From Lysobacterales bacterium (GTDB lineage: Bacteria > Pseudomonadota > Gammaproteobacteria > Xanthomonadales > SZUA-38), in assembly GCA_030065125.1 (NCBI GenBank), contig JASJDM010000034.1, positions 1 through 47,097 on the forward strand: a stretch of 47,097 bases of DNA. The letters are read 5' to 3'. Under the pieces are notes generated by a model. That model had not been told where the DNA came from. It saw only the letters and a list, made by a program, of their open reading frames with translations, and made no database searches. The position numbers and the translations under genes were made by a program. Positions 23,636 through 32,985 of this stretch are shown one piece after another (positions within the stretch are counted from its first letter, which is position 1; the number at the start of each line of letters is the position of its first letter).

Positions 23636-24336
23636 GGTTTCTCCCGGGATGAAGGTCCAGGCAGGTTCGCTGCCCTCTGCCCGTACAGGACCTGGTAGCC
23701 CGCTTCGTCCATCAACTCTTCAGCTCCCAGCTCCAGCGCACGGCGCACCGCCGGGCGGCCGCCAACGCGATGATACCAGCGCCGGACGTTGGGAAAATCC
23801 GCCAGGTCCTGGCCCTGCCGCTGGTGCGGGAATATCCAGGGCCAGGCCGCCATGTCGGCGATGGAATACTCAGCGGCGAGGTAGCCGGTTTCAGCCAGCG
23901 CGCGGTCCAGCACACCGTACAATCGATTGCACTCGTCGGTATAGCGTTTGATTCCGTAAGGCACCCGCTCGGGCGCAAACGCCCGGAAATGGTGGGCCTG
24001 ACCCGCCATGGGCCCCAGCCCGCCAACCTGCCAGAACAGCCACTGCAAGGTCCTGGCCCGCTGTACCTGATCGTCGGAAAGGAAACGGCCCGATTTGTCC
24101 GCCAGGTAGACCAGTATGGCGCCTGATTCAAACAGGCTCAGGTCCTGTCCGCCCGGTCCGTCATGATCCACGATGGCGGGAATTTTGTTGTTGGGGGAGA
24201 TGGCCAGGAATTCAGGGTCGAACTGGTCACCCCGTCCAATCTCAACCCGCTTCACCCGGTAGTCCAGGCCCGCTTCTTCCAGGAAGATGGCAACCTTCAG
24301 CCCGTTGGGCGAAGGAAAGAAATACAGGTCGATCAC
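23632..24336 (-). CDS. Nu-class-like glutathione S-transferase (YfcG/YghU type)
   Basis: A 234-residue protein from a GTG at 24336, chosen because the family start (V/M)IDLYFFPSPNGLKV begins there; the longer reading has no GST sequence before it. FLEEAGLDYRVKRVEIGRGD, ISPNNKIPAIVDHDGPGG and SLFESGAILVYLADKSG match the E. coli YfcG/YghU disulfide-reductase branch, which binds two glutathiones and reduces disulfides. It follows the diheme cytochrome gene by 26 bases and overlaps the second GST gene by 4, forming a three-gene unit. Confidence 0.88.
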   Translation of the reverse strand: MIDLYFFPSPNGLKVAIFLEEAGLDYRVKRVEIGRGDQFDPEFLAISPNNKIPAIVDHDGPGGQDLSLFESGAILVYLADKSGRFLSDDQVQRARTLQWLFWQVGGLGPMAGQAHHFRAFAPERVPYGIKRYTDECNRLYGVLDRALAETGYLAAEYSIADMAAWPWIFPHQRQGQDLADFPNVRRWYHRVGGRPAVRRALELGAEELMDEAGYQVLYGQRAANLPGPSSREKP

Positions 24337-24362
24337 CGGCGGTACGGGGTTCTCGGCGGAGT

Positions 24363-24995
24363 CTACTGGGAATATGCCTCGTGACAGCCGACACAGGTGG
24401 CCAGGAAGCGACCGTAGACCTCGGCCCGCTTGTTCCAGGAGCCCGGTGCCGCGGCCTCGGTGGCCAGGTCGGAGACCTCCTGGACCCGCTCGGCCGGTAC
24501 CTTGGAACTCGAGGACATCAGAAACGGGTCGCGGGCCAGCAGCTTGGCTCCCGCCTGCCAGGACGCCAGGGAATGCGAGACCAGGCCTTCCCACATCCGG
24601 TCGGCGGCCCAGATATGCCTTCCCATGCGGGCCGCCAGGGACTCACCGGTCGGCTCCTGGGGCTGGCGGGAGGCAAAGAATGGCTGCACGCGGTTGCTGG
24701 CATGGCAGGCGCCACAGGCCTCACCCACGCGCGCCACCTGGACCGCCAGCTCCCTGTCGTCGGCCGCCCTGGCTGCTTCGCCAGCGATGTCGGCCAGAGA
24801 CTGGGATTCGGTTCCGTCAAGCAGCTCGCTGAGCTGGCCGGCGTGGCGCTTCGCGCGATCTGGATAGCCATGGATGACGGCGGTGCGCATCATGGCGGCG
24901 TAGGCAAACCGCTCGTGCATGTCCAGCGTCAGCTCGCGGCCGGACGTTTCGGGAACCTGCGCCGCCAGAGCGGCAAAAATGATCAGCCATGACAT
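24363..24995 (-). CDS. Exported diheme c-type cytochrome
   Basis: A 210-residue protein from the ATG at 24995 (MSWLIIFAALAAQVPET), which gives a plain signal peptide. Two heme-binding CxxCH motifs are visible, CGACH (94-98) and CVGCH (201-205), the second very near the C-terminus. Two repeated helical halves, each ending in CxxCH, suggest a duplicated cytochrome c-prime-like four-helix unit in the periplasm. It is the first gene of the unit with two GST genes and is divergent from the MBL-fold hydrolase gene. Its redox partner is not known. Confidence 0.82.
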   Translation of the reverse strand: MSWLIIFAALAAQVPETSGRELTLDMHERFAYAAMMRTAVIHGYPDRAKRHAGQLSELLDGTESQSLADIAGEAARAADDRELAVQVARVGEACGACHASNRVQPFFASRQPQEPTGESLAARMGRHIWAADRMWEGLVSHSLASWQAGAKLLARDPFLMSSSSKVPAERVQEVSDLATEAAAPGSWNKRAEVYGRFLATCVGCHEAYSQ

Positions 24996-25159
24996 AACGA
25001 TGATCGCTCCGGATGATTCCAGACCCTGAGTGTACATGATCAGCTGCCAACCATGATGCAGTGGCTGCCGAAGATCGGCCCGGCCCCCAAACCTTGTCCT
25101 TGACTAGTCGCGATTCGCGGCCCAGCATACGCTTCCGCGATCGCCCGGTTCCCACCCCC

Positions 25160-26191
25160 ATGACCAGACCCAGTCTCGACTATCCGCTGGATTCAAGCCC
25201 TGCCCCGGGGACCCTGCTGCCCGTGACTGATGGTATCGCCTGGACCCGCTCACCTCTGCCCATGCAGCTGGACCACATCAACCTGTGGCTGCTGCGCGAG
25301 GACCAGGGCTGGTCGGTAGTCGACACCGGCATGAACACCTCGGACGCCCGTAACGCGTGGGATCAGCTGGCAGATACACAGCTGGGTGAGCACGGACTGC
25401 AGCGGGTGATTGTGACCCACATGCATCCCGACCACGCCGGCCTGGCCGGCTGGCTGGTGCAGCGCTGGCACTGCGACTTCTACATGAGCCGGACCGACTA
25501 CCTGATGTGCCGCGTCCTGGCCTCGGACCCGGCCGGTGAACCACCCCGGGACGCAATCCGCTTCTATCGCGCTGCGGGTTTCGATCAGCAGACCCTGGAC
25601 ATTTACAGTAAACGCTTCGGCGGATTCGGCAAGGCGGTGGGCGCCCTGCCCAACAGCTACCATCGACTGCGCCACGGTGAGGTACTGGAGTCACCCGGGC
25701 ACCGCTGGACTCTGGTGGAGGGCAACGGTCATGCACCCGAGCACATCTGCCTGCTGGACCGGGACAGCAACATCCTGATCGCCGGTGATCAGCTGCTGCC
25801 GACCATCTCGCCCAACGTCAGCGTCTGGCCCACGGAGCCGGAGGCCAATCCACTGGCGGACTGGATCGAATCCTGCGGTCGCCTGGCCAGACTGGTGGAC
25901 AGCCAGACCCTGGTGCTGCCGGCCCACGGCAAACCCTTTCGCGGCGCGCCCGAGCGGCTGCACTGGCTGATTGACCAGCACCTCACCACGGTGGAACAGC
26001 TGGCGGACGCCTGTCATACGCCCAGGCGCGTGGTGGACCTGATCCCCATGATCTTCACCCGCAAGCTGGACCCCATCAACTACATGATGGCCACCGGCGA
26101 GACCCTGGCGCACCTGCACTACCTGATCGCCACCGGAGGCGCCTCCCGGGAACTCGATGGGGACGGTGTTGCCTGGTATCGCAGCACCTGA
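25160..26191 (+). CDS. MBL-fold metallo-hydrolase
   Basis: A 343-residue enzyme from the ATG at 25160; a longer reading would start inside the shared upstream region. The metal motif is T86-HMHPDH, giving H87, H89, D91 and H92. Later ligands appear in EGNGHAPEH, IAGDQLL and LPAHGKP, the usual order for metallo-beta-lactamase-fold hydrolases. The C-terminal part (from about 275) is helical, with DACHTPRRVVDLIPMIF and a GETLAHLHYL segment. This resembles the large hydrolase group related to glyoxalase II and LACTB2. Substrate is not known. It is followed after 76 bases by the M2 peptidase gene. Confidence 0.9.
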   Translation: MTRPSLDYPLDSSPAPGTLLPVTDGIAWTRSPLPMQLDHINLWLLREDQGWSVVDTGMNTSDARNAWDQLADTQLGEHGLQRVIVTHMHPDHAGLAGWLVQRWHCDFYMSRTDYLMCRVLASDPAGEPPRDAIRFYRAAGFDQQTLDIYSKRFGGFGKAVGALPNSYHRLRHGEVLESPGHRWTLVEGNGHAPEHICLLDRDSNILIAGDQLLPTISPNVSVWPTEPEANPLADWIESCGRLARLVDSQTLVLPAHGKPFRGAPERLHWLIDQHLTTVEQLADACHTPRRVVDLIPMIFTRKLDPINYMMATGETLAHLHYLIATGGASRELDGDGVAWYRST

Positions 26192-26267
26192 GGCCAGGCG
26201 GGCCTCGGCGGCCCGACCCCTTCTCCGTTATACTTCGTCGCCGCGCAACCCCTTGATAACAGCCACG

Positions 26268-28130
26268 ATGACAACAAAAAAACTGGCCTGGGCGGCTTCC
26301 CTGGCAGCCGCCTTCCTGAGCATTGGCCTGACCGCCTGCACGCCCGATACCGATATTGTCCCGTCCTCCAAGGCTCCGCCCACTGCCGCGGAGGCGGCGG
26401 AATTTGCGGCCGCGGCTGAATCCACGCTGATGGACCTGGCGACCCGCGCGGAACGCGCCGCCTGGGTGCGGTCCAACTACATTACCGACGATACCCAGGC
26501 CATTGCGGCTGAGGCCAACGGGTTGCTGACCGCGGCCGCCGTGGACCTGGCCGGCAAAGCGGCCCGATACGACGACCTGGCACTGGATGATGACGTCCGC
26601 CGAAAGCTGAACAGGCTCAAGCTGGCCATGACCCTTCCGGCACCGCCGGACCCCGCGAAAATCGCGGATCTCGCCCGCATCAGTGGCAGCCTGGAGTCCA
26701 CCTACGGCACCGGCAGCTACTGCCTGTCGCGCAGCGACTATGGCGGCACTGCCTCGGATCAGGACTGCCTCGATCTCACCGGCATGACCCAGATCATGGC
26801 CAGCTCCCGGGATCCGGAGCTGCTGCGGGAACTGTGGACCGGGTGGCGAACGGTCTCACCGACCATGCGCGCAGAATTCCAGCGGCTGGTGGATCTGGGC
26901 AACGAGGGTGCACAAACCCTGGGCTACGACGACCTGGGCAGCCTGTGGCGGTCCGGCTACGATATGCCTGCTGACGATTTCGCCGCGGAGATGGATCGCC
27001 TGTGGGGCCAGGTCAAACCCCTGTATGACGCCCTGCACTGCCACGTGCGCGACGGCCTTGCCGCCCATTATGGCGAAGCGCTGGTGCCGGAAGGCCAGCC
27101 CATCCCGGCCCATCTGCTGGGCAACATGTGGGCCCAGACCTGGGGCAATGTTTACGACCTTGTGGCTCCGGCCGACGCCGACCCCGGTTACGACCTGACC
27201 GAGAGGATTGTGGCCAGCGGCATGACCGAGATCGACATGGTGCTCAGTGCCGAGGGCTTTTTCACGTCCATGGGATTCGACCCCCTGCCGGACGGCTTCT
27301 GGCGGCGCTCGCTGTTCACCAAACCCCGAGACCGGGATGTGGTCTGCCACGCCAGCGCCTGGAACCTGGACCAGGTGGACGACCTGCGGATCAAGATGTG
27401 TATCCAGCCCTCCGCTGAAGACTTTGTCACCATCCATCACGAACTGGGTCACAACATCTACCAGCGGGCCTACAACCAGCAGCCGTTCATGTACCGGAAC
27501 GGCGCCAATGACGGCTTCCACGAGGCCATCGGCGACACCATTGCCCTGTCGGTCACGCCGGTTTACTTGAAGACCATCGGACTGATCGACGACATTCCCG
27601 ACGAATCCAGCGATCTGGGGCTGCTGCTGTCCCAGGCCCTGGACAAGATTGCCTTTCTGCCGTTCGGGCTGCTGGTGGATCGCTGGCGCTGGCAGGTTTT
27701 CTCCGGGGAAACGCCACCGCAGCAGTACAACCAGGCCTGGTGGGAGCTGCGCCGCCAGTACCAGGGGGTTGCAGCACCGGTTTACCGATCCGAAGCCGAC
27801 TTCGACCCCGGCGCCAAGTACCATGTCCCCGCCAACGTACCCTACACACGCTATTTCCTGGCCGGCATCCTGCAGTTTCAGTTCCACCGGTCACTGTGCG
27901 AAATCGCCGGATTTGAGGGGTCGCTGCACCGCTGCTCCGTCTACGGCAACCGGCAGGCCGGCAAACGCCTCAACGAGATGCTGGCCATGGGCGCTTCGCG
28001 TCCCTGGCCCGAGGCGCTGGAAGCCCTGACCGGCAGCCGGGAGATCGATGCTGGCGCCATCATCGATTACTTCGCACCGTTGATGGACTGGCTGGACGAA
28101 CAGAACCAGGGCCGCAACTGCGGCTGGTAA
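26268..28130 (+). CDS. M2-family (ACE-like) metallopeptidase lipoprotein
   Basis: A 620-residue zinc peptidyl-dipeptidase related to angiotensin-converting enzyme. The start at 26268 gives a lipoprotein signal with lipobox LTAC, so the mature protein is probably anchored facing the periplasm. The zinc site is H391-E-L-G-H395, with the third ligand E419 in GFHEAIGD, 28 residues after the first His as in human ACE. The chain is almost wholly helical and has the expected C-terminal SLCEIAGFEG segment. Such enzymes remove dipeptides from peptide C-termini and suit peptide scavenging. The stop codon is 15 bases from the convergent neighbour. Confidence 0.94.
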   Translation: MTTKKLAWAASLAAAFLSIGLTACTPDTDIVPSSKAPPTAAEAAEFAAAAESTLMDLATRAERAAWVRSNYITDDTQAIAAEANGLLTAAAVDLAGKAARYDDLALDDDVRRKLNRLKLAMTLPAPPDPAKIADLARISGSLESTYGTGSYCLSRSDYGGTASDQDCLDLTGMTQIMASSRDPELLRELWTGWRTVSPTMRAEFQRLVDLGNEGAQTLGYDDLGSLWRSGYDMPADDFAAEMDRLWGQVKPLYDALHCHVRDGLAAHYGEALVPEGQPIPAHLLGNMWAQTWGNVYDLVAPADADPGYDLTERIVASGMTEIDMVLSAEGFFTSMGFDPLPDGFWRRSLFTKPRDRDVVCHASAWNLDQVDDLRIKMCIQPSAEDFVTIHHELGHNIYQRAYNQQPFMYRNGANDGFHEAIGDTIALSVTPVYLKTIGLIDDIPDESSDLGLLLSQALDKIAFLPFGLLVDRWRWQVFSGETPPQQYNQAWWELRRQYQGVAAPVYRSEADFDPGAKYHVPANVPYTRYFLAGILQFQFHRSLCEIAGFEGSLHRCSVYGNRQAGKRLNEMLAMGASRPWPEALEALTGSREIDAGAIIDYFAPLMDWLDEQNQGRNCGW

Positions 28131-28145
28131 GGTCGGGTTCTGCTG

Positions 28146-29225
28146 CTAGCCGCCGGCAGGCAATACGCCCACTTCCTGGACGTAGAGGCGTTCCAGCAGG
28201 TCCTGCCACTGGGCCTGCTGTTCAAGCAGTGAGCCCGACAGCTGCACCACCTGGCCGGCCACCTCCAGGGTGCTGGGGCTGACCTCGAAGGCAAACGCCG
28301 CCAGGTTATCCCGCAGGGTCTGCTGATACAGCTTGAGCTCCCGCAGCTCGTTGTATTTCTGCTGGGCGGATTTGTTCTTGCGTCGGGAAGCCTGCTCGCG
28401 GTACGCCGCCATCAGCCCCCCGGCCTCAACGGTCGCCTGGCGCCAGGCCAGGTAGGTCGGTTTGAGCTCCCGGTAATACTGCTCGAACTGCAGGTCCACG
28501 GTGTCGGCAAACAAGTACTCGGCCTCGCGGATTCGCAGCACCCGGGTCAGCACGGGATCGCCCCGGGACGGCAGCCGCAGGGCGTTGATCCGACCGCCAT
28601 CCGCCTCGGCCAGGTAGCCGTCAAAGGCAGACGGTGCCAGCGCCGCGGCGTAGCGCAGCTGGGAAAGCTCCAGCAGGTGTTCCAGCTCGTTCAGAGGCAG
28701 CGACAGGCGAAACTGGTCCAGGTCGTCGGCCACGGCCTGATAAACCGCCTGGAACGGCTCGGCACCGCGGTCGCCGTAGTCTGCCCCGTCCACCGACATC
28801 TCGTAGCGGCGATCGATCCAGCGCCGGCCACTGCCGTCCACCGCCTGTATATCCAGCGCCAGCCGTTCGCCGCTGGAATGGTGAATGGTGCCCGAGACGG
28901 TTAACTCCACGGCGTGACTGGCCCGGGGCAGCACGCGAACCGGTCCCCACCGGGCCTGCTCGTCCAGTACCCGGCGCAGATGGTAGGCGAAGTAGCGCGA
29001 TTCCGCATCGCGCAGGGCATAAGCCGGGTCGTTGGCATTGTCCGGAGGCACACCGTCATCCAGCGGCAGGATGCCGATGGCCAGCAGGGCTGAAGCCGGC
29101 AGCTCGGTACCGGCGGCAGCCGCCCACGGTGCCGGGGCCGGCATGTCAGCCGAGTCAGCGTGAGCGGGCTGGGACAAACCGGCCGGGGACATCACCGCCA
29201 GCAACAGCAATACAGGCAGCCTCAT
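28146..29225 (-). CDS. Exported protein of unknown function, coupled to lipoprotein
   Basis: A 359-residue protein from the ATG at 29225 with signal peptide MRLPVLLLLAVMSPAGLS...HA. The first half (about 45-180) has a mixed fold with the phrase LDEQARWGPVRVLPR and strand pairs VELTVSGTIHHSSGERLAL and DIQAVDGSGRRWIDRRYEM, reminiscent of periplasmic proteins that assemble from short strand repeats. The C-terminal third is helical and charged, with a likely coiled coil at ASRRKNKSAQQKYNELREL. No named family is recognised. It overlaps the stop codon of the lipoprotein gene as ATGA. Confidence 0.72.
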   Translation of the reverse strand: MRLPVLLLLAVMSPAGLSQPAHADSADMPAPAPWAAAAGTELPASALLAIGILPLDDGVPPDNANDPAYALRDAESRYFAYHLRRVLDEQARWGPVRVLPRASHAVELTVSGTIHHSSGERLALDIQAVDGSGRRWIDRRYEMSVDGADYGDRGAEPFQAVYQAVADDLDQFRLSLPLNELEHLLELSQLRYAAALAPSAFDGYLAEADGGRINALRLPSRGDPVLTRVLRIREAEYLFADTVDLQFEQYYRELKPTYLAWRQATVEAGGLMAAYREQASRRKNKSAQQKYNELRELKLYQQTLRDNLAAFAFEVSPSTLEVAGQVVQLSGSLLEQQAQWQDLLERLYVQEVGVLPAGG

Positions 29226-29926
29226 GGTTCTGAAGAAGAATCCCCGGCCCCTTTCCAACAGGTTTTCAGGCCGGTCACCGCCAGTTTGCACTGGTAATCG
29301 TCGGCCAGGGGCTCAAAGCGGTCATAAACGCGATTCAGGGTAAAAGTCTGGTCAGCGCCGCGGCCGCTGACCGTAGTGGCCACGTTGAGCTTGTCCCCGT
29401 CGCTGGCCAGGGTCAGGCGGTGGATCACCCGCAGGTTGCCTTCCAGGCCAAAGGCGAATACCAGCTGGTGGGAGTCCCAACCGCAGACCTCGTTACCCAG
29501 GGGGTCCATGGCCGCGAACGGGCCACCGGGACCGAATGTACAGGTCAGGGGGAACTCCTCGCCGCGCTTGATCTCAATGGACTGTTTGCCCTGCTGTATT
29601 TCCATAACCCCGGTCTGGGATATGGAATCGGCCAGGCGGATCAGTTCCAGCGACGGCAGCCGCAGGTTCGGGCGATCCATTCGGCCCTGGTAGCGGCGGG
29701 CGTCAGCCAGGGCTCGAAGCCATAGCAGGTTGGCGTTTTCCTCGACGCGGTCACTCAGCTGGTAGTTGATCTCCCAGGATCCGGAAAAATCCACCAGCAC
29801 CGGCGACTGGGCCACCACCTTGACCGGCGGCTTGGACGCGCAGGCCCACACACCCAACAGCACGATCAATAGCAGGATCACTCGGCCCAACAACGGAAAC
29901 CTCAACAGTTCAGGGGGAGCCAGCAT
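29222..29926 (-). CDS. Lipoprotein of unknown function
   Basis: A 234-residue protein with a long hydrophobic N-terminus (LLGRVILLLIVLLGVWAC) and a lipobox at GVWAC, so the mature protein should carry a lipid at the cysteine. The body is strand-rich, with the phrases LVDFSGSWEINYQLSDRVEE, KQSIEIKRGEEFPLTC and NLRVIHRLTLASDGDKLNV. This suggests a lipocalin-like or similar beta domain. Three further cysteines could form a disulfide. The gene is coupled to the exported-protein gene downstream and lies beyond nuoN on the same strand. No promoter was recognised in the short gap upstream. Confidence 0.75.
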   Translation of the reverse strand: MLAPPELLRFPLLGRVILLLIVLLGVWACASKPPVKVVAQSPVLVDFSGSWEINYQLSDRVEENANLLWLRALADARRYQGRMDRPNLRLPSLELIRLADSISQTGVMEIQQGKQSIEIKRGEEFPLTCTFGPGGPFAAMDPLGNEVCGWDSHQLVFAFGLEGNLRVIHRLTLASDGDKLNVATTVSGRGADQTFTLNRVYDRFEPLADDYQCKLAVTGLKTCWKGAGDSSSEP

Positions 29927-29964
29927 AACCCAGGGAATTGCAATTTAATGTAAAGGCGCTGTGC

Positions 29965-30004
29965 AAAAAACGACGCCTGAACACGACGGCTGCCCTCACC
30001 GTCG
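29965..30004 (-). terminator. Possible terminator of the nuo operon
   Basis: CGACGG (29984-29989) pairs with CCGTCG (29999-30004) over a 9-base loop, about a dozen bases after the nuoN stop on the minus strand. A run of six T residues (29965-29970 on the complement) lies further on, after CGTCG, which could pair alternatively with the first arm. The distance makes an intrinsic terminator only plausible. Confidence 0.35.
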
Positions 30005-30016
30005 GGGAATCAGTCC

Positions 30017-31459
30017 TTAGAATGCGGCGGCGCAGATGGCGATCAGTGGTCCGGGGAACATGCCGAGTATCAGCTGGGCCAGGCCATTGGCGCTGAGAAC
30101 GGTTCCCAGGTCCACCGGTGCCCGCAGCGGTTCATCGGTAGTGGGCTCGTCCATGTACATCAGCTTGATCACCCGCAGGTAGTAGAAGGCGCCGATCACG
30201 GCAAACACCACCGACAGCACGGCCAGCCAGACGAGGTCGGCGTTGACCGCAGCCTTGACCACCTGCAGCTTGGCAAAAAAGCCGACGAAGGGCGGGAAGC
30301 CGGCCAGCGAGGCCATCAGCATCAGCATGACAAAGGCAAACCACGGGCTGCGCTGGTTGAGGCCGCGATAGTCGTCCAGGTCCTCCGCTTCAAAGCCGGC
30401 CCGGGACAGCAGGATGACCACGCCGAACGCCCCGGCAGCCATCATGGCGTAGACGATGGCGTAGAACATGGCCGCCTCGTAGCCTTCCTGGGTGCCCGCC
30501 AGCAGACCGAGGAAAATGAAACCCACGTGGGAAATGGTGGAGTACGCCAGCATCCGCTTGATGTTGGTCTGGGCGATGGCCACGATGTTGCCGATGGCCA
30601 GGGAGGCCACGGCCAGCAGGATCAGCATGGACTGCCAGAAGCCGTGCAGACCACCCAGGCCGTCATCCAGCAGGCGGATGGCAAGGGCGAAAGCCGCCAG
30701 CTTGGGAGCGGATCCGATGAACAGGGTCACCGCCGTAGGTGAACCGTGGTAAACGTCTGGAACCCACATGTGAAACGGCACCGCTCCAAATTTGAACGCC
30801 AGTCCCACCACGATGAAGGTCAGGCCAAAGGCCAGCACCAGGTTGTCACCGCTGGCACCACGAACGCCTTCGGCAATTTCGCTCAGGTCCAGCGAGCCGG
30901 TGGCGCCGTAGATCATGGACATGCCGTACAGCAGCATGCCCGAGGCCAGGGCACCCAATACGAAGTACTTCATGGCCGACTCCGACGCAAGTCGGTTGTC
31001 CCGGTCCAGGGCCACCAGGGCGTAGGTGGACAGGGCCAGCAGCTCCAGGCCCAGGTACAGGGTCAGCATGTTGGCTGCGGAAATCATCACCATCATGCCC
31101 AGCATGCCGAACAGGCACAGCACGAAGAATTCACCCTTGAATAGGTTGCGGTCGCGCAGGTAGCCCTTGGAGTAGACGAATACCAGGCCCATCACCAGGT
31201 ACACGAACAGCTTCAGCACGTCACCCATCTGGTCACGCACCAGGGTGCCGTTGAGCAGGATCTCCGACTCCACCGTCTGCCCGGGCTCATGGATCCGCAG
31301 GGTGGCAATGGCCGCAAACACCAGGGTGGCGATGGACAGCAGGTGAATCAGACCACGCCGCTGTTCAGAGCCGTACAGGTCAACCAGCAGGATCACACAG
31401 GTCAGGGTCAGGACCAGGATTTCCGGCAGCAGTGCATTCAGTTCGCTTAACTCAAACAT
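30017..31459 (-). CDS. nuoN: NADH-quinone oxidoreductase subunit N
   Basis: A 480-residue antiporter-like membrane subunit with about 14 helices. Typical phrases are [37 protein letters not shown] and [20 protein letters not shown]. It carries conserved lysines in the membrane proton channel and is the last gene of the cluster. It starts just after nuoM. Length matches the family. Confidence 0.97.
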   Translation of the reverse strand: MFELSELNALLPEILVLTLTCVILLVDLYGSEQRRGLIHLLSIATLVFAAIATLRIHEPGQTVESEILLNGTLVRDQMGDVLKLFVYLVMGLVFVYSKGYLRDRNLFKGEFFVLCLFGMLGMMVMISAANMLTLYLGLELLALSTYALVALDRDNRLASESAMKYFVLGALASGMLLYGMSMIYGATGSLDLSEIAEGVRGASGDNLVLAFGLTFIVVGLAFKFGAVPFHMWVPDVYHGSPTAVTLFIGSAPKLAAFALAIRLLDDGLGGLHGFWQSMLILLAVASLAIGNIVAIAQTNIKRMLAYSTISHVGFIFLGLLAGTQEGYEAAMFYAIVYAMMAAGAFGVVILLSRAGFEAEDLDDYRGLNQRSPWFAFVMLMLMASLAGFPPFVGFFAKLQVVKAAVNADLVWLAVLSVVFAVIGAFYYLRVIKLMYMDEPTTDEPLRAPVDLGTVLSANGLAQLILGMFPGPLIAICAAAF

Positions 31460-31463
31460 GGTG

Positions 31464-32975
31464 TCAGATTTTCGGTTGCGCGATGTGGGTCAGCAGGTTT
31501 TCCACCGACGCGTGCATGATGTCCACCAGCGGGTCCGGCCAGATTCCCACGCCCAGTACCGCCACCGCCAGGGCACCCAGGGTGATGGCTTCCCGGGCAT
31601 TGATGTCGGACAGGCCGGCGACTTTTTCGTTGCCGACGTCGCCGAATATCACCCGCTTGACCAGCCACAGGGAGTAGGCCGCGCCCAGGATCAGCGTCAT
31701 GCCGGCCAGGAAAGCAAACCAGAAATTAGCCTGGAAACTCGCCAGTATCACCATGAACTCACCGACAAATCCCGAGGTCCCGGGCAATCCCGAGTTGGCC
31801 ATGGCGAACAGCACCATGAAGGTGGCAAACCAGGGCATGGTGTTGACTACGCCGCCGTAGTCAGCGATCTGGCGGGAATGGATGCGGTCGTACATGACGC
31901 CGACGCAGAAAAACAGGGCCGCCGAGATGAACCCGTGGGACACCATCTGCACGACTGCTCCCTCGAACCCCATGGCCGCGCCGGCGTTGGCCTCGGCCCG
32001 GGCAAAGATCGCAAAGGCGATGAACAGACCCAGGGTCACAAATCCCATGTGGGAGATGGATGAGTAGGCAATGAGTTTTTTCATGTCCTGCTGCACCAGG
32101 GCCACGAAGCCGATGTAGACCACGGCGATCAGGGACAGGGTAATCAGCAGCCAGTCCAGGGTGGAACTGGCATCCGGCGTGATGGGCAGCGAAAACCGCA
32201 GGAACCCGTAGCCGCCGATCTTCAGCATAATGGCCGCCAGGATTACCGACCCGCCCGTGGGCGCTTCCACGTGGGCGTCCGGCAGCCAGGTATGCACCGG
32301 GAACATGGGAATCTTCACAGCGAACGCCAGCAGGAAGGCCAGGAAGATCCAGACCTGCTCGGTCAGGGACAGGCTGACGTCGTGCAGGGTCAGGATCGCG
32401 GCGGAATCCGCCTTCAGGTAGAGGTAGACCAGGGCCACCAGCATGAACACCGAGCCCAGGAAGGTGTACAGGAAAAACTTGATGGTGGCATAGACCCGGT
32501 TGGGTCCGCCCCAGACGCCGATGATCAGGAACATCGGGATCAGCATGGCCTCGAAGAACACGTAAAACAGAAACGCGTCCAGGGCGCAGAACACCCCGAC
32601 CATCAGGCCTTCCAGGATCAGGAAAGCAGCCACGTACTGGGCCACCTTCTGCTTGATCGGGCCCCAGGCGCCCAGCACCACCAGCACCGAGATAAAGGTG
32701 GTCAGAAGAATCAGCGGCAGGGAAATACCGTCGATACCCAGGTGGTAGTTCAGGTTGAACGTCGCCACCCAGGGTGACAGTTCTTCGAACTGCATCTGGG
32801 CGGTTTCGCGGTCAAACAGCTGGTACAGCGGGAGGCTCAGCACAAAGGTGACCAGCGCGGTCAGCAGGCCGATCCAGCGTGCCAGGTTGGCGCGGCGCTC
32901 ACCGGCCAGCAGTACGGCTGCGCCGCCCGCGATGGGCAGCCAGACAATCAGACTCAACAGGGGCCAGTCGCTCAC
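31464..32975 (-). CDS. nuoM: NADH-quinone oxidoreductase subunit M
   Basis: A 503-residue antiporter-like subunit. The start is read as GTG at 32975 because AAGGGAA lies at ribosome-site distance and the family sequence begins there ([15 protein letters not shown]). The phrases [39 protein letters not shown] and [12 protein letters not shown] are typical. It follows nuoL after 10 bases and precedes nuoN by 4. Confidence 0.96.
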   Translation of the reverse strand: MSDWPLLSLIVWLPIAGGAAVLLAGERRANLARWIGLLTALVTFVLSLPLYQLFDRETAQMQFEELSPWVATFNLNYHLGIDGISLPLILLTTFISVLVVLGAWGPIKQKVAQYVAAFLILEGLMVGVFCALDAFLFYVFFEAMLIPMFLIIGVWGGPNRVYATIKFFLYTFLGSVFMLVALVYLYLKADSAAILTLHDVSLSLTEQVWIFLAFLLAFAVKIPMFPVHTWLPDAHVEAPTGGSVILAAIMLKIGGYGFLRFSLPITPDASSTLDWLLITLSLIAVVYIGFVALVQQDMKKLIAYSSISHMGFVTLGLFIAFAIFARAEANAGAAMGFEGAVVQMVSHGFISAALFFCVGVMYDRIHSRQIADYGGVVNTMPWFATFMVLFAMANSGLPGTSGFVGEFMVILASFQANFWFAFLAGMTLILGAAYSLWLVKRVIFGDVGNEKVAGLSDINAREAITLGALAVAVLGVGIWPDPLVDIMHASVENLLTHIAQPKI

Positions 32976-32985
32976 TTTCGTTCCC

